Below, in pieces: positions 24,282-32,462 of a stretch of DNA of 64,000 nt. The position numbers and the translations under genes are program-made. The stretch lies in the NCBI GenBank assembly GCA_011392765.1, contig WYCW01000004.1:509846-573845 (forward strand), given 5' to 3'. The notes below the pieces were generated by a model. It was not told where the DNA came from. It searched no databases and saw only the letters and a list, made by a program, of their open reading frames with translations. The stretch is from Candidatus Thiosymbion ectosymbiont of Catanema sp. Cochon2018. GTDB lineage: Bacteria; Pseudomonadota; Gammaproteobacteria; Chromatiales; Chromatiaceae. Within the stretch, counting starts at the first letter, position 1; the number at the start of each line of letters is the position of its first letter.

Positions 24282-24968
24282 CTACTCGTCGGGGTTACTG
24301 CCTTTCCCACTCTGCTTGTCCTCTCGCTGCTTCGACTGCGCAGGAACGTCACTGTCTCCGCCGAGAGTACTGCCTTTCTCGGCCTGCTTGTCATAGGCCA
24401 CATTCCAGCCCCAGGCCATGGCCGCCGCGCCCCGGTAGGCCACCCGTTCGCGGAATGCGTCCGCCACTTCGTCAGCATCCCCCGCCAGCAGGGCCTTGGT
24501 GGCGCACATTTCGGCACACAGGGGCAATTTGCCCTCCGCCAGCCGGTTGCGGCCGTATTTGCGCTGCTCTTCGGCGGAGTTGTCCGAGTCGGGTCCGCCG
24601 GCGCAGAAGGTGCATTTGTCCATCTTGCCGCGGGAGCCGAAGGCGCCGTCCTGGGGGAACTGAGGTGCACCGAAGGGGCAGGCATAGAAGCAGTAGCCGC
24701 AGCCGATGCAGATGTCTTTGTTGTGCAGCACCACGCCGTCTTCGGTGGTGTAGAAGCAGTCCACCGGACAGACGGCCATGCAGGGGGCGTCCGAGCAGTG
24801 CATGCAGGCGACGGATAGGGAGCGTTCTCCAGGCTGGCCGTCGTTGATGGTGACTACCCGCCGCCGGTTGATGCCCCAGGGGACGTCGTGCTCGTTTTTG
24901 CAGGCGGTTACGCAGGCATTGCACTCGATGCAGCGTTCCACGTCGCACAGGAATTTCATGCGGGCCAT
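24282..24968 (-). CDS. fdhB: Formate dehydrogenase iron-sulfur (beta) subunit
   Basis: A 228-aa ferredoxin-like subunit with four cysteine clusters: CDVERCIECNACVTACK, ACMHCSDAPCMAVCP, DICIGCGYCFYACP and a CTFC pair with a later CAEMC. These would bind four 4Fe-4S clusters that carry electrons from FdhA towards a quinone- or cytochrome-linked partner. It follows fdhA by 16 bp in one operon. There is no membrane anchor in the protein, and no cytochrome b (gamma) gene follows, as the integron edge lies directly downstream. The C-terminal tail after residue 205 is low complexity. Confidence 0.93.
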   Translation of the reverse strand: MARMKFLCDVERCIECNACVTACKNEHDVPWGINRRRVVTINDGQPGERSLSVACMHCSDAPCMAVCPVDCFYTTEDGVVLHNKDICIGCGYCFYACPFGAPQFPQDGAFGSRGKMDKCTFCAGGPDSDNSAEEQRKYGRNRLAEGKLPLCAEMCATKALLAGDADEVADAFRERVAYRGAAAMAWGWNVAYDKQAEKGSTLGGDSDVPAQSKQREDKQSGKGSNPDE

Positions 24969-24984
24969 GATGGTCTCTCCCCAC

Positions 24985-27885
24985 TCAAGCGCGGCTGATA
25001 CGACACAGGGAGGCCTTGGTTTCCTGCATCGCGGTCACCGAGTCGTAGCCGTAGGTAAATGCCGTGTTGCAGGCCTCGCCCAGCACATAGGGGTCACTGC
25101 CTTTGGGGTACTTGTCCCGCAAGTCCCGACCCTGGAAGTGGCCGCCGAAGTGAAACGGCAGCCAGACCACCCCCGGCGCGACGCCTTCCCGCGTTACTTT
25201 GGCCTTGACCCGGATGCGGCCCCCCTCCGGGCCTTCGAGCCACATCTGCTCGCCGTCGCGGATGCCGGCGTTGTTGGCATCCACGATGTTGATCTCGGCG
25301 AACATCTCCTGTTGCAGTTCGGCCAACCAGGGATTGGAACGGGTCTCGTCACCGCCGCCTTCGTATTCCACCAGGCGCCCACTGGTCATAATCAACGGGA
25401 AGTCTTTGGAGTAGTCCTTGGCCTGGATGGAGGCGTAGCGGGTGGGCAGTCGGTAGAAGGATTTGCGGTCTTCGTAGGTGGGGTATTTTTCCACCAGGTC
25501 GCGTCGGCTGGTATACAACGGTTCCCGATGCACCGGCACCGGGTCCGGGAAGGTCCAGACGATGCTCCGTGCCTTGGCGTTGCCGAACGGCGCGCAGCCG
25601 TGGGCGATGGCCACCCGCTGGATCCCGCCCGAAAGATCTGTCTTCCAGTTCTTGCCCTCCGCCAGCTTTTTCTCCTCCGCGGTGAGGTCATCCCACCAAC
25701 CCAGCATCTTGAGCATGTCGGCGGTGAACTCGGGGTGCCCGTCCTCGAGCTCGTTATCCACCGGATAAGAGCCCTCGGCCAGCAGGCTTACCCCTTTGCG
25801 CTCCACGCCGAAGCGGGCACGGAAGTTGAGCCCGCCTTTGGCTATCGGCTTACTGGGGTCATAGAGGTTCGGAGTGCCGGGGTGTCCCAGCTCCGGGGTA
25901 CCCCAGCAGGGCCAGGGTAGGCCGTAGTACTCGCCGGCGGCGGGGCCACCCTTGGCCTCCAAGGTAGTGAAGTCGAAGGTGTGCCAGTTCTGCTGCTGGC
26001 GTTTCAGCCGCTCCGGGCTATGGCCGGTATAGCCGATGGTCCACATGCCGGTGTTGAATTCGCGGGTGATGTCCTCGATCAGGGGTTCTTCTCCCTTGAC
26101 CTGGATGTTCTTGAACAGCTGTTCGCTGAGGCCGAGCTTCTTGGCCAGCTTGTAGATGATGGTGTGGTCCGGCAGGGACTCGAACAGGGGTTCGATCACC
26201 TGGTCCCGCCACTGCAAGGAGCGGTTGGAGGCCGTCACCGAGCCATAGGTCTCGAACTGGGTCGCGGCCGGCAGCAGATAGACCCCATCCTTGCGGTCGT
26301 GCATCACCGCGCTGACGGTGGGATAGGGATCGACCACCACCAACAGGTCCAGCTTCTCCTGGGCCTGCTTCATTTCCGGACCGCGGGTCTGGCTGTTGGG
26401 GGCATGGCCCCACATGAACACGGCCCGGAGGTTATCTTTCTGGGCAATGTCGGCCTTGTCCTCCAGCACCCCGTCGATCCAGCGCGAGACCGGGATGCCT
26501 TTGGTGTTCATGGGCTTGGCGGGCTTGTCCTGGCTCTTTTCGTAGCTCCCCTGATCGAACCGAGCGGCCACCCACTCGTAGTCCAGATCCCAGACCCGGC
26601 ACCAGTGCTTCCAGGCGCCCTCGGAGAGACCATAGTAGCCCGGCAGGGAATGGCTCAGAACGCAGAAATCCGTGGCCCCCTGCACATTGTCATGGCCACG
26701 GAAGATGTTGGTGCCGCCGCCGGCCTTCCCCATGTTGCCCAGGGCCAACTGGAAGTTGCAGTAGGCGCGGGTGTTGTTGTTGCCGATGGTGTGCTGGGTG
26801 CCGCCCATGCACCAGATGAAGGTGCCCGGACGGTTTTCGGCCATCAGCTTGGCGGCCTGGTAGACCTGCTTCTCCGGCACGCCGGTTACCCGTTCCACTT
26901 CATCCGGGGTCCATTTGGCGACCTCTTTGCGAATCTTGTCCATCCCGTAGACCCGCTGTTTGATGAACTCCTTGTCCTCCCATTCGTTCTTGAAGATGTG
27001 CCAGAGCATGCCCCAGACGATCGGCACGTCGGTACCGGGGCGGATGCGCAGGAACAGGTCGGCATGGGCCGCGGTGCGCGTAAAGCGGGGGTCGATCACG
27101 ATCAGCGGCGCGTGGTTGCGTTCCCTGGCGCGGAATATGTGCAGCAGCGAGACCGGATGGGCCTCGGCCGGGTTGCCGCCGATAATCAGCATCGCCTTGC
27201 TGTTGTGGATGTCGTTGTAGGAGTTGGTCATGGCCCCGTAGCCCCAGGTGTTGGCGACCCCGGCTACGGTGGTGGAATGGCAGATGCGGGCCTGATGGTC
27301 CACGTTGTTGGTGCCCCACAGGGCGGCCAGCTTGCGGAACAGATAGGCCTGCTCATTGTTGAATTTGGCCGAACCCAGCCAGAACACGGAGTCGGGCCCG
27401 GACTGCTCGCGGATTTCAAGCACCCGGTCGCCGATTTCTTCGATGGCTTGCTCCCAGGAGATCTTTTTCCACTGGCCGTTCTCCAGCTTGGTAGGATATT
27501 TCAGGCGCCGCTCACCATGACCGTGCTCTCGGACCGACGCGCCCTTGGCGCAGTGGGCGCCGGCGTTGAACGGGTGATCGAAGGCCGGCTCCTGACCGGT
27601 CCAGACTCCGTTTTCCACCTCGGCGTAGATCCCGCAACCCACCGAACAGTGGGTACATACGGTCCGCACTACCTTGATCTTGTCTTTTGCCGCGGTCGGG
27701 GTCGGGGCGGCTGCCGTAGATTTGCGCATCATCGAGAGGGGGAGTGCGCCAACCGCCGCCATCCCTCCGACCGTGATCCCGGACCGCTTGAGGAAGCCGC
27801 GGCGATCCATGGTGGTAGGCGTGTCGTTCGCGCCGGAGGCCGTCGTCCCACCGTCCACCACAACCCGTTTCTTGACCAGTTTCAT
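24985..27885 (-). CDS. fdhA: Formate dehydrogenase major (alpha) subunit, molybdopterin enzyme
   Basis: About 966 aa from ATG 27885 (MKLVKKRVVV; GCGGAA upstream). It has a twin-arginine leader (MDRRGFLKRSGITVGG), so it acts in the periplasm. The 4Fe-4S motif is VCTHCSVGCGIY ... HCAKGA (Cys 77, 80, 84, 112). The active-site residue is Cys202 in DHQARICHSTTV, where FdnG-type enzymes have selenocysteine. Molybdopterin-binding segments (IIGGNPAEAHPVS, MGGTQHTIGNNN, FMWGHAPNSQT) and the C-terminal MopB domain are complete. It oxidises formate to CO2. Gene order with fdhX and fdhB fits the FDH3 type of proteobacteria. Confidence 0.95.
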   Translation of the reverse strand: MKLVKKRVVVDGGTTASGANDTPTTMDRRGFLKRSGITVGGMAAVGALPLSMMRKSTAAAPTPTAAKDKIKVVRTVCTHCSVGCGIYAEVENGVWTGQEPAFDHPFNAGAHCAKGASVREHGHGERRLKYPTKLENGQWKKISWEQAIEEIGDRVLEIREQSGPDSVFWLGSAKFNNEQAYLFRKLAALWGTNNVDHQARICHSTTVAGVANTWGYGAMTNSYNDIHNSKAMLIIGGNPAEAHPVSLLHIFRARERNHAPLIVIDPRFTRTAAHADLFLRIRPGTDVPIVWGMLWHIFKNEWEDKEFIKQRVYGMDKIRKEVAKWTPDEVERVTGVPEKQVYQAAKLMAENRPGTFIWCMGGTQHTIGNNNTRAYCNFQLALGNMGKAGGGTNIFRGHDNVQGATDFCVLSHSLPGYYGLSEGAWKHWCRVWDLDYEWVAARFDQGSYEKSQDKPAKPMNTKGIPVSRWIDGVLEDKADIAQKDNLRAVFMWGHAPNSQTRGPEMKQAQEKLDLLVVVDPYPTVSAVMHDRKDGVYLLPAATQFETYGSVTASNRSLQWRDQVIEPLFESLPDHTIIYKLAKKLGLSEQLFKNIQVKGEEPLIEDITREFNTGMWTIGYTGHSPERLKRQQQNWHTFDFTTLEAKGGPAAGEYYGLPWPCWGTPELGHPGTPNLYDPSKPIAKGGLNFRARFGVERKGVSLLAEGSYPVDNELEDGHPEFTADMLKMLGWWDDLTAEEKKLAEGKNWKTDLSGGIQRVAIAHGCAPFGNAKARSIVWTFPDPVPVHREPLYTSRRDLVEKYPTYEDRKSFYRLPTRYASIQAKDYSKDFPLIMTSGRLVEYEGGGDETRSNPWLAELQQEMFAEINIVDANNAGIRDGEQMWLEGPEGGRIRVKAKVTREGVAPGVVWLPFHFGGHFQGRDLRDKYPKGSDPYVLGEACNTAFTYGYDSVTAMQETKASLCRISRA

Positions 27886-27927
27886 TTCCGCAATTCCTCT
27901 CATTATCCAAAGCGGCGTCGGGTCAGG

Positions 27928-27973
27928 GTATTGCTGGGTTTTGGCCGTCCCTGGCCGCAACCCAGCCTACGGC
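27928..27973. repeat. REP-like palindrome between fdhX and fdhA
   Basis: TTGCTGGGTTTTGGCCGTCC then CTGGCCGCAACCCAGCCTAC. The same unit lies inside the MITE at 34255-34300. Confidence 0.6.
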
Positions 27974-28003
27974 CTGCCGCCGCACTCCAAAGGGGTCGTG
28001 CCC

Positions 28004-28216
28004 TCAGAGTCGCAGGGATCGATAGTAGTCCCTGACGTGCGCCGTCAGCCGATACCCCTTGGAGCCCCGCCGCTCCGGACCCTCGTCGGGTGTTGCCGCA
28101 GACGCCTCCGCGGTCACCTGAGGCGCCATCGCCGCCAGGGTCGCCGCGCCGCCCGTGACCATCATACCTGTCAGGAAACGCCTGCGTTCGGATGCCATCG
28201 GATTTTTGGTTTTCAT
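28004..28216 (-). CDS. fdhX: Twin-arginine leader small protein of formate dehydrogenase operons
   Basis: A 70-aa protein (MASERRRFLTGMMVTGGAAT, then a short tail GYRLTAHVRDYYRSLRL). This tiny TAT-leader protein is regularly encoded directly upstream of FDH3-type fdhA. Its role is not established; it may aid assembly or export of the enzyme. A GAGG ribosome-binding site precedes ATG 28216. It is probably the first gene of the present transcription unit because the upstream partners are 3.6 kb away. Confidence 0.8.
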   Translation of the reverse strand: MKTKNPMASERRRFLTGMMVTGGAATLAAMAPQVTAEASAATPDEGPERRGSKGYRLTAHVRDYYRSLRL

Positions 28217-28672
28217 AGCAACCTCTAACCATTACCAATATATCGAATCTTCAACCCGGAATATCTTGCCGCTTGAACTCTGTTTAATGACGAAATGGAT
28301 GGCATGCGGGTAGCCCAATAGACAACATGGACAGTATGGACTCGGGGATACACGGTGACCTCCGGTCCACATGGTCCACTGAGTCCACGGCGGCTTTGCC
28401 CAACCTACAAGATCATGTTTTTGGGAGGATTTATACGCGCTCGCCCTGCGTGGGAGCCAGATGAAGTTGACATTATAAATCGGTGATGGTAAATATACCA
28501 AATGGCAGGGTGATTCGTTTACCAGCGGAAACTGGTCGGTCGATCTGTGTAATCGTTTGGACTCCACCACGTCATTGTGGCAGCGATGGCAAAAGTAGTG
28601 GGGGTCCGAACACTTATTGGGTGGGTGGGGTAGTCATACTTGAACTTCCGCTCTTACCATAAATCCAATGCT
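28217..28672. other. Intergenic region upstream of fdhX
   Basis: No gene seen. A ~65-bp stretch at 28390-28456 (GCTTTGCCCAACCTACAAGA, TCATGTTTT, GGATTTATACGCGCTCGCCC) recurs at 40577-40640. It must contain the promoter for fdhX-fdhA-fdhB and for the divergent lipase gene; I cannot fix either. Confidence 0.5.
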
Positions 28673-29455
28673 ATGTCAATCGGTGTAACTCTAATGATTT
28701 CAGATTTAAATATAAAAGAACAACGAGCATTATTTGCCGAGTTTGCCAAACATGCATATGATAGTGCGGAAGAGGGTAAGCAGTTCGGTGAAGAAAAGGG
28801 TATGAGGTTTCATAAACTCCTTGATGTGGAAGGTGCTGAAGTTCATATATGGCATAACGACAGTGATTTAGTTATTGCAGCCAGGGGAACTGAACCTACA
28901 CAAATGAATGATATTTATGCGGATTTAGAGATATTTAAATCAGATTCCTTTACAGGTGTAGGTCAAATCCATCAAGGATTTAGAGAAGAAGTAGACAAAG
29001 TGTGGGAACAATTACTTGCACGAGTCAGAAAATATGGTGATGGAAAAAAGATTTGGGTATGTGGTCATTCGCTAGGTGGTGCAATGGCAACCCTAATTGC
29101 ATCGAGATTAGAGTATGTTGAATCTACGGATGTGGATACTCTATTCACATATGGTTCACCAAGAGCAGGTGGGCCTGTCTTCTCTAAATGGTGCGATAAA
29201 CATTTAAGCCATCAAAGACATGTAAACAACAATGATGTGGTTCCTTGTGTTCCAACAGTGTTTAGATGGAGACACAATGGTAATTGTGTTTACATAAAGT
29301 CTGATGGGACTGTGACGAATTTGAAAAGATGGTCGCCGAGAAGAATCATAGATAAAGGTTGGAGTCTGTTAACCACAATCTTTAAAGGACGGTTTGATAT
29401 AGTGGCAGATCATAGTATAGATGATTACGTCAAACATCTGAAGAATGATATATAG
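28673..29455 (+). CDS. Class 3 lipase family protein
   Basis: About 260 aa from ATG 28673; ATG 28694 is an alternative. The alpha/beta-hydrolase nucleophile elbow is VCGHSLGGAMATL, preceded by the class 3 strand DLVIAARGTEPTQMNDIYADL and followed by TYGSPRAGGPVFSKW and a conserved NNDVVPCVPT with a final His (VADHSIDDYVKHL). Ser-Asp-His catalytic residues are therefore all present. No signal peptide. It is AT-rich in a GC-rich neighbourhood and points against the fdh genes, so it is probably acquired. Substrate unknown. Confidence 0.88.
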   Translation: MSIGVTLMISDLNIKEQRALFAEFAKHAYDSAEEGKQFGEEKGMRFHKLLDVEGAEVHIWHNDSDLVIAARGTEPTQMNDIYADLEIFKSDSFTGVGQIHQGFREEVDKVWEQLLARVRKYGDGKKIWVCGHSLGGAMATLIASRLEYVESTDVDTLFTYGSPRAGGPVFSKWCDKHLSHQRHVNNNDVVPCVPTVFRWRHNGNCVYIKSDGTVTNLKRWSPRRIIDKGWSLLTTIFKGRFDIVADHSIDDYVKHLKNDI

Positions 29456-29554
29456 GGATCTTGAAAAATAGGGTTTCTCCAACAAACCATGCCCAAGGGG
29501 ATAGTGGTAAATTTCTAAGTGGTAAAGTGATCGCGTAATCGTTCAAACCTCACC

Positions 29555-29615
29555 GTCATTCCGGCAGGAAATGCCGGAATCCAGACGCCAGGGATGGCAA
29601 AAGCAGGGGGGGTTG
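29555..29615. repeat. REP-like repeat
   Basis: GTCATTCCGGCAGGAAATGC then CGGAATCCAGACGCCAGGGA. Inverted relative at 9539-9610. The rest of 29456-29740 shows no gene. Confidence 0.55.
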
Positions 29616-29740
29616 AACGATCATCGGGCTGCTGGGTGGCTCATCACTACTTATAAATTTACCTACCCCCAAGGGTATTCAGTACCTCCATTTTTTGAAT
29701 CGTCATTAACAGAGTCGGCACACCCAGCTCGACCCGTAAT

Positions 29741-30355
29741 CTACCGCACCAGGGCAAAATCTTTCGGTCGGAAGGCGTCGTCATTGAGCAGGGTGACCAG
29801 CTCCTCGCGACCCATGGTCAGTACGAACAGCCCTTGGCGATAGGCATACCGGTCCACCTCTTCTTCGATGGCCAGCGCGGCGACCGCCCCGAAGCGACGA
29901 TAGTCCCGATATTCGGGGAAGAACTTCGCAAATGTCTTCAGATCCTCGACCAGCGCACGTACGTCGTCTACCCGCAGGGTGCTCTTGACCTCTACCACCA
30001 CCAAGGCCTCACCGTTCACCAGCAGCAGATCGAGTTCCATCTCCTCCCCGCCTTGGCGTGCCCGCATCCGTTCCAGGGTGCGGTTGACAGCGATCCCGCG
30101 GGCCCGGAACAATTCTGCCGCCCCCGGCCGCACCAGGGCTTCGAGCAATCGGCCCCATTTGCCGATGAAGAGGTTCTGGGCCACTCGGGTCTGGGCGGAG
30201 AGAGCCGCGATTTCCCGCTCTGTTGCCTCGAAACGCCGGTCGAGACGCCGGTCGGTCTCTCGGAAACGGCGGTCAGTTTCTTTGAAGCGCTGGTCGGTTT
30301 CCCGAAACAGTGCCCAGATGGATTCGACGGTTTGTTCTATCTCGAGTCGCGTCAT
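29741..30355 (-). CDS. DUF3782 family protein, coiled coil plus PD-(D/E)XK-like domain, copy A
   Basis: A 204-aa protein. The N-terminal ~55 residues form a coiled coil built of RETDRRF-type heptads (FRETDQRFKETDRRFRETDR). The C-terminal domain has MELDLLLVNGEALVVVEVKS, a clear D...ExK nuclease signature, with an upstream Glu in LLEALV. Family members are common in cyanobacteria and sulfur bacteria; no function is proven. A copy with about 90 percent identity lies at 31060-31686, and a toxin-antitoxin pair sits between them. Confidence 0.85.
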   Translation of the reverse strand: MTRLEIEQTVESIWALFRETDQRFKETDRRFRETDRRLDRRFEATEREIAALSAQTRVAQNLFIGKWGRLLEALVRPGAAELFRARGIAVNRTLERMRARQGGEEMELDLLLVNGEALVVVEVKSTLRVDDVRALVEDLKTFAKFFPEYRDYRRFGAVAALAIEEEVDRYAYRQGLFVLTMGREELVTLLNDDAFRPKDFALVR

Positions 30356-30435
30356 GATTCTACTCTTAGTGTTGTTAGCAGTCTGAGTTTCCGGCTGCTA
30401 AAACCTGGAAACCTCACTAACACTAAAGGGTATCA

Positions 30436-30789
30436 TCATGAGCAAATGGAAAGGGTCGTCCTCCCCATCTCTACAAAATCGTGACTATTCAATGCCCTGA
30501 CCGCGTCAGGAAGATACTTGAGCACCACCGTCTCCAAATCTTGGTTGCTGATGTTGCCCGTGGAGATCAGGAGGAGCTTTTTCGGGTGCCGATGAAGTAA
30601 AAACGAATTTACGAAATCTGCGTCCTTTGTCATCACGACACGTTCTTCCTCGTCTGCGGTAGCCGTGATCACATGATCGGAAGTGCGATTTCTCTCAGGG
30701 AGTTCGAACGTATGTGTGACGTCATGTCCTGCTTTAGTCAGCGACCTGGCAAGGCTGCGAGGTAGCTGGGCATCGACGAGAAACCTCAT
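30436..30789 (-). CDS. DUF5615 PIN-like toxin
   Basis: A 117-aa protein starting MRFLVDAQLPRSLARSLTKA, the typical DUF5615 start with an early Asp. Further acidic positions are seen in VITATADEEERVVMTKDADF. These PIN-like proteins pair with DUF433 antitoxins. The start overlaps the upstream DUF433 stop by 4 bp (ATGA type). The C-terminal tail beyond the PIN-like core is about 25 residues. Confidence 0.85.
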   Translation of the reverse strand: MRFLVDAQLPRSLARSLTKAGHDVTHTFELPERNRTSDHVITATADEEERVVMTKDADFVNSFLLHRHPKKLLLISTGNISNQDLETVVLKYLPDAVRALNSHDFVEMGRTTLSICS

Positions 30790-31019
30790 GCGGCAAAGGC
30801 TTGGGTACGCTTGGTTCGACTCAATTCGGCCGCGAACGCTAGGACGGCCAGCAGGTCTTCACGTTCCAGGTCCGGATAATCGTCGAGGATATCCTCGAAG
30901 CTCATACCGGCACTCATGAGCTCCAGCATCGTTTCCACGGGATAACGTAGACCTCGGATAACGGGCTTGCCATGGCAGATGTCGGGGTCGATGGTGATGC
31001 GACTCGGCAGGTTAGCCAT
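30786..31019 (-). CDS. DUF433 antitoxin
   Basis: About 77 aa from ATG 31019 (MANLPSRITIDPDICHGKPV). The DUF433 core RGLRYPVETMLELMSAGMS with DILDDYPDLEREDLLAVLAF is a winged/HTH-like DNA-binding fold. It is paired with the DUF5615 gene and probably represses the operon. The gene directly follows DUF3782 copy B. Confidence 0.9.
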   Translation of the reverse strand: MANLPSRITIDPDICHGKPVIRGLRYPVETMLELMSAGMSFEDILDDYPDLEREDLLAVLAFAAELSRTKRTQAFAA

Positions 31020-31059
31020 AGCTGATTGCTCGGATTGAGTATGGGATTCGATCCACAAT

Positions 31060-31686
31060 CTACCGCGCCTGGGCAAAATCTTTCGGTCGGAAGGCGTCGT
31101 CATTGAGCAGGGTGACCAGTTCCTCGCGCCCCATGGTCAGTACGAACAGCCCTTGGCGATAGGCATAGCGGTCCGCCTCTTCTTCGATGGCCAGCGCGGC
31201 GACCGCCCCGAAGCGACGATAGTCCCGGTATTCGGGGAAGAACTTCGGAAATGTCTTCAGATCCTCGACCAGCGCACGTACATCCTCTACCCGCAGGGTG
31301 CTCTTGACCTCCACCACGACTAGGGCCTCGCTGTTCACCAGCAGCAGATTGAGCTCCATTTCCTCCCCGCCTTGGCGTATCCGCACCCGCTCCTGGGTGC
31401 GGTTGACTGCGATCCCTCGGGCCTGGAACAAGGCTACCGCCCCCGGCCGCACCAGGGCCTCGAGCAATCGGCCCCACTTGCCGATGAAGAGGTTTTCGGC
31501 CGCCCGGGTCTGGGCAGAAAGGGCCGCGATTTCCCGCTCCGTCGCCTCGAAACGCCGGTCGAGACGCTGGTCGGTTTCTCGGAAACGTCGGTCGGTCTCT
31601 TCGAAGCGTTGGTCGAGGCGCCGGTCGGTTTCCCGAAACAGCGCCCAAATGGATTCGATGGATTGTTCTATCTCGAGTCGCGTCAT
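31060..31686 (-). CDS. DUF3782 family protein, copy B
   Basis: A 208-aa paralogue of the protein at 29741-30355. It has the same coiled-coil start with one extra heptad set (RETDRRLDQRFEETDRRFRE) and the same PD-(D/E)XK motif (MELNLLLVNSEALVVVEVKS). The first Asp of the D...ExK motif is replaced by Asn here (ELNLLL versus ELDLLL), so copy B may lack nuclease activity. The nucleotide similarity covers the whole gene, showing a fairly recent duplication. Confidence 0.85.
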   Translation of the reverse strand: MTRLEIEQSIESIWALFRETDRRLDQRFEETDRRFRETDQRLDRRFEATEREIAALSAQTRAAENLFIGKWGRLLEALVRPGAVALFQARGIAVNRTQERVRIRQGGEEMELNLLLVNSEALVVVEVKSTLRVEDVRALVEDLKTFPKFFPEYRDYRRFGAVAALAIEEEADRYAYRQGLFVLTMGREELVTLLNDDAFRPKDFAQAR

Positions 31687-31808
31687 GGTTCCGCACCTAA
31701 GGGTCTATCGATTTGGAGCAATCTATCGGGAGCGGCCTTGGGTGGCAAGCCTGCTCGCAGCTTCCAGCGAGGCTTCGCCTCGGACCGACAAGGTGAAACA
31801 GGGAGCTG

Positions 31809-32390
31809 TCACGCCGGCATGGCGTAATAGGCCTGTTCGATGGCAATAAAGCGTCCGCCCAACCGCCCCACTGCCTGGTAGAAGTGCGCCGATTCCGCCC
31901 GTTCCAGGTCCTCGAAGAAGTCCCCCATCCAGGAGCCGACGTGGGTCTCGAAGAATATCTTGGATTCCGCGAAGGATAGACCGGATTCTGCGATCATCAT
32001 CCCCATCACTTCGCACAGGGCCGCCGCGTGGTCCTCCGGCTCACGGACCCCGGCGCGACGGGCAAAGCCCAGCCGCTTAAGATCCGCCCGCAGTTCCGCC
32101 AACGGCTTTTCCATCAGATACCGGGTCCGATACCAGGAGCCATAAGGTACCAACTCGCCCCGCCCGAGGCCGATGAAAAGGGTATGGTACTCGGCTTCGA
32201 GTGCGTCGGGGTCAGTTTGCTCCGCCGCCGCGCGCAGGGCCTCCCAGACCGCGGCCAGGGGCCCCTCCCCCGCCGTGATCCCCCGCAGCAGAGCGATCGG
32301 TTCCTGTCCCGGCGGGTCCGCTAACAGTACGGCGAGCAGTCGGTAGACATCCGCCCGCGCCTGTTCTTCAGGAGGCAGAGGTACATTCAC
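31809..32390 (-). CDS. TorD/DmsD-like molecular chaperone for formate dehydrogenase
   Basis: About 193 aa from GTG 32390 (VNVPLPPEEQARADVYRLLA); the open frame extends to 32459 but that part repeats non-coding sequence. It is all-helical with the family pattern ALEAEYHTLFIGLGRGELVPYGSWYRTRYLMEKPL (EYxxLFxG...PYxSxY). TorD-type chaperones bind TAT leaders of molybdoenzymes and help cofactor insertion. It lies 73 bp after the Fe-S protein gene and was probably once continuous with fdhX. Confidence 0.88.
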   Translation of the reverse strand: MNVPLPPEEQARADVYRLLAVLLADPPGQEPIALLRGITAGEGPLAAVWEALRAAAEQTDPDALEAEYHTLFIGLGRGELVPYGSWYRTRYLMEKPLAELRADLKRLGFARRAGVREPEDHAAALCEVMGMMIAESGLSFAESKIFFETHVGSWMGDFFEDLERAESAHFYQAVGRLGGRFIAIEQAYYAMPA

Positions 32391-32462
32391 GGACCAATCC
32401 TCTTGAGTGATGAATGATGAGTGATAAGTGGTGAATACCCGCCATTCATCATTCCGCATTCA

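Noticed and set aside
25981..28035. 684-codon plus-strand ORF opposite fdhA
   Set aside because: Antisense shadow of a GC-rich gene; the minus strand encodes a complete formate dehydrogenase with all motifs.
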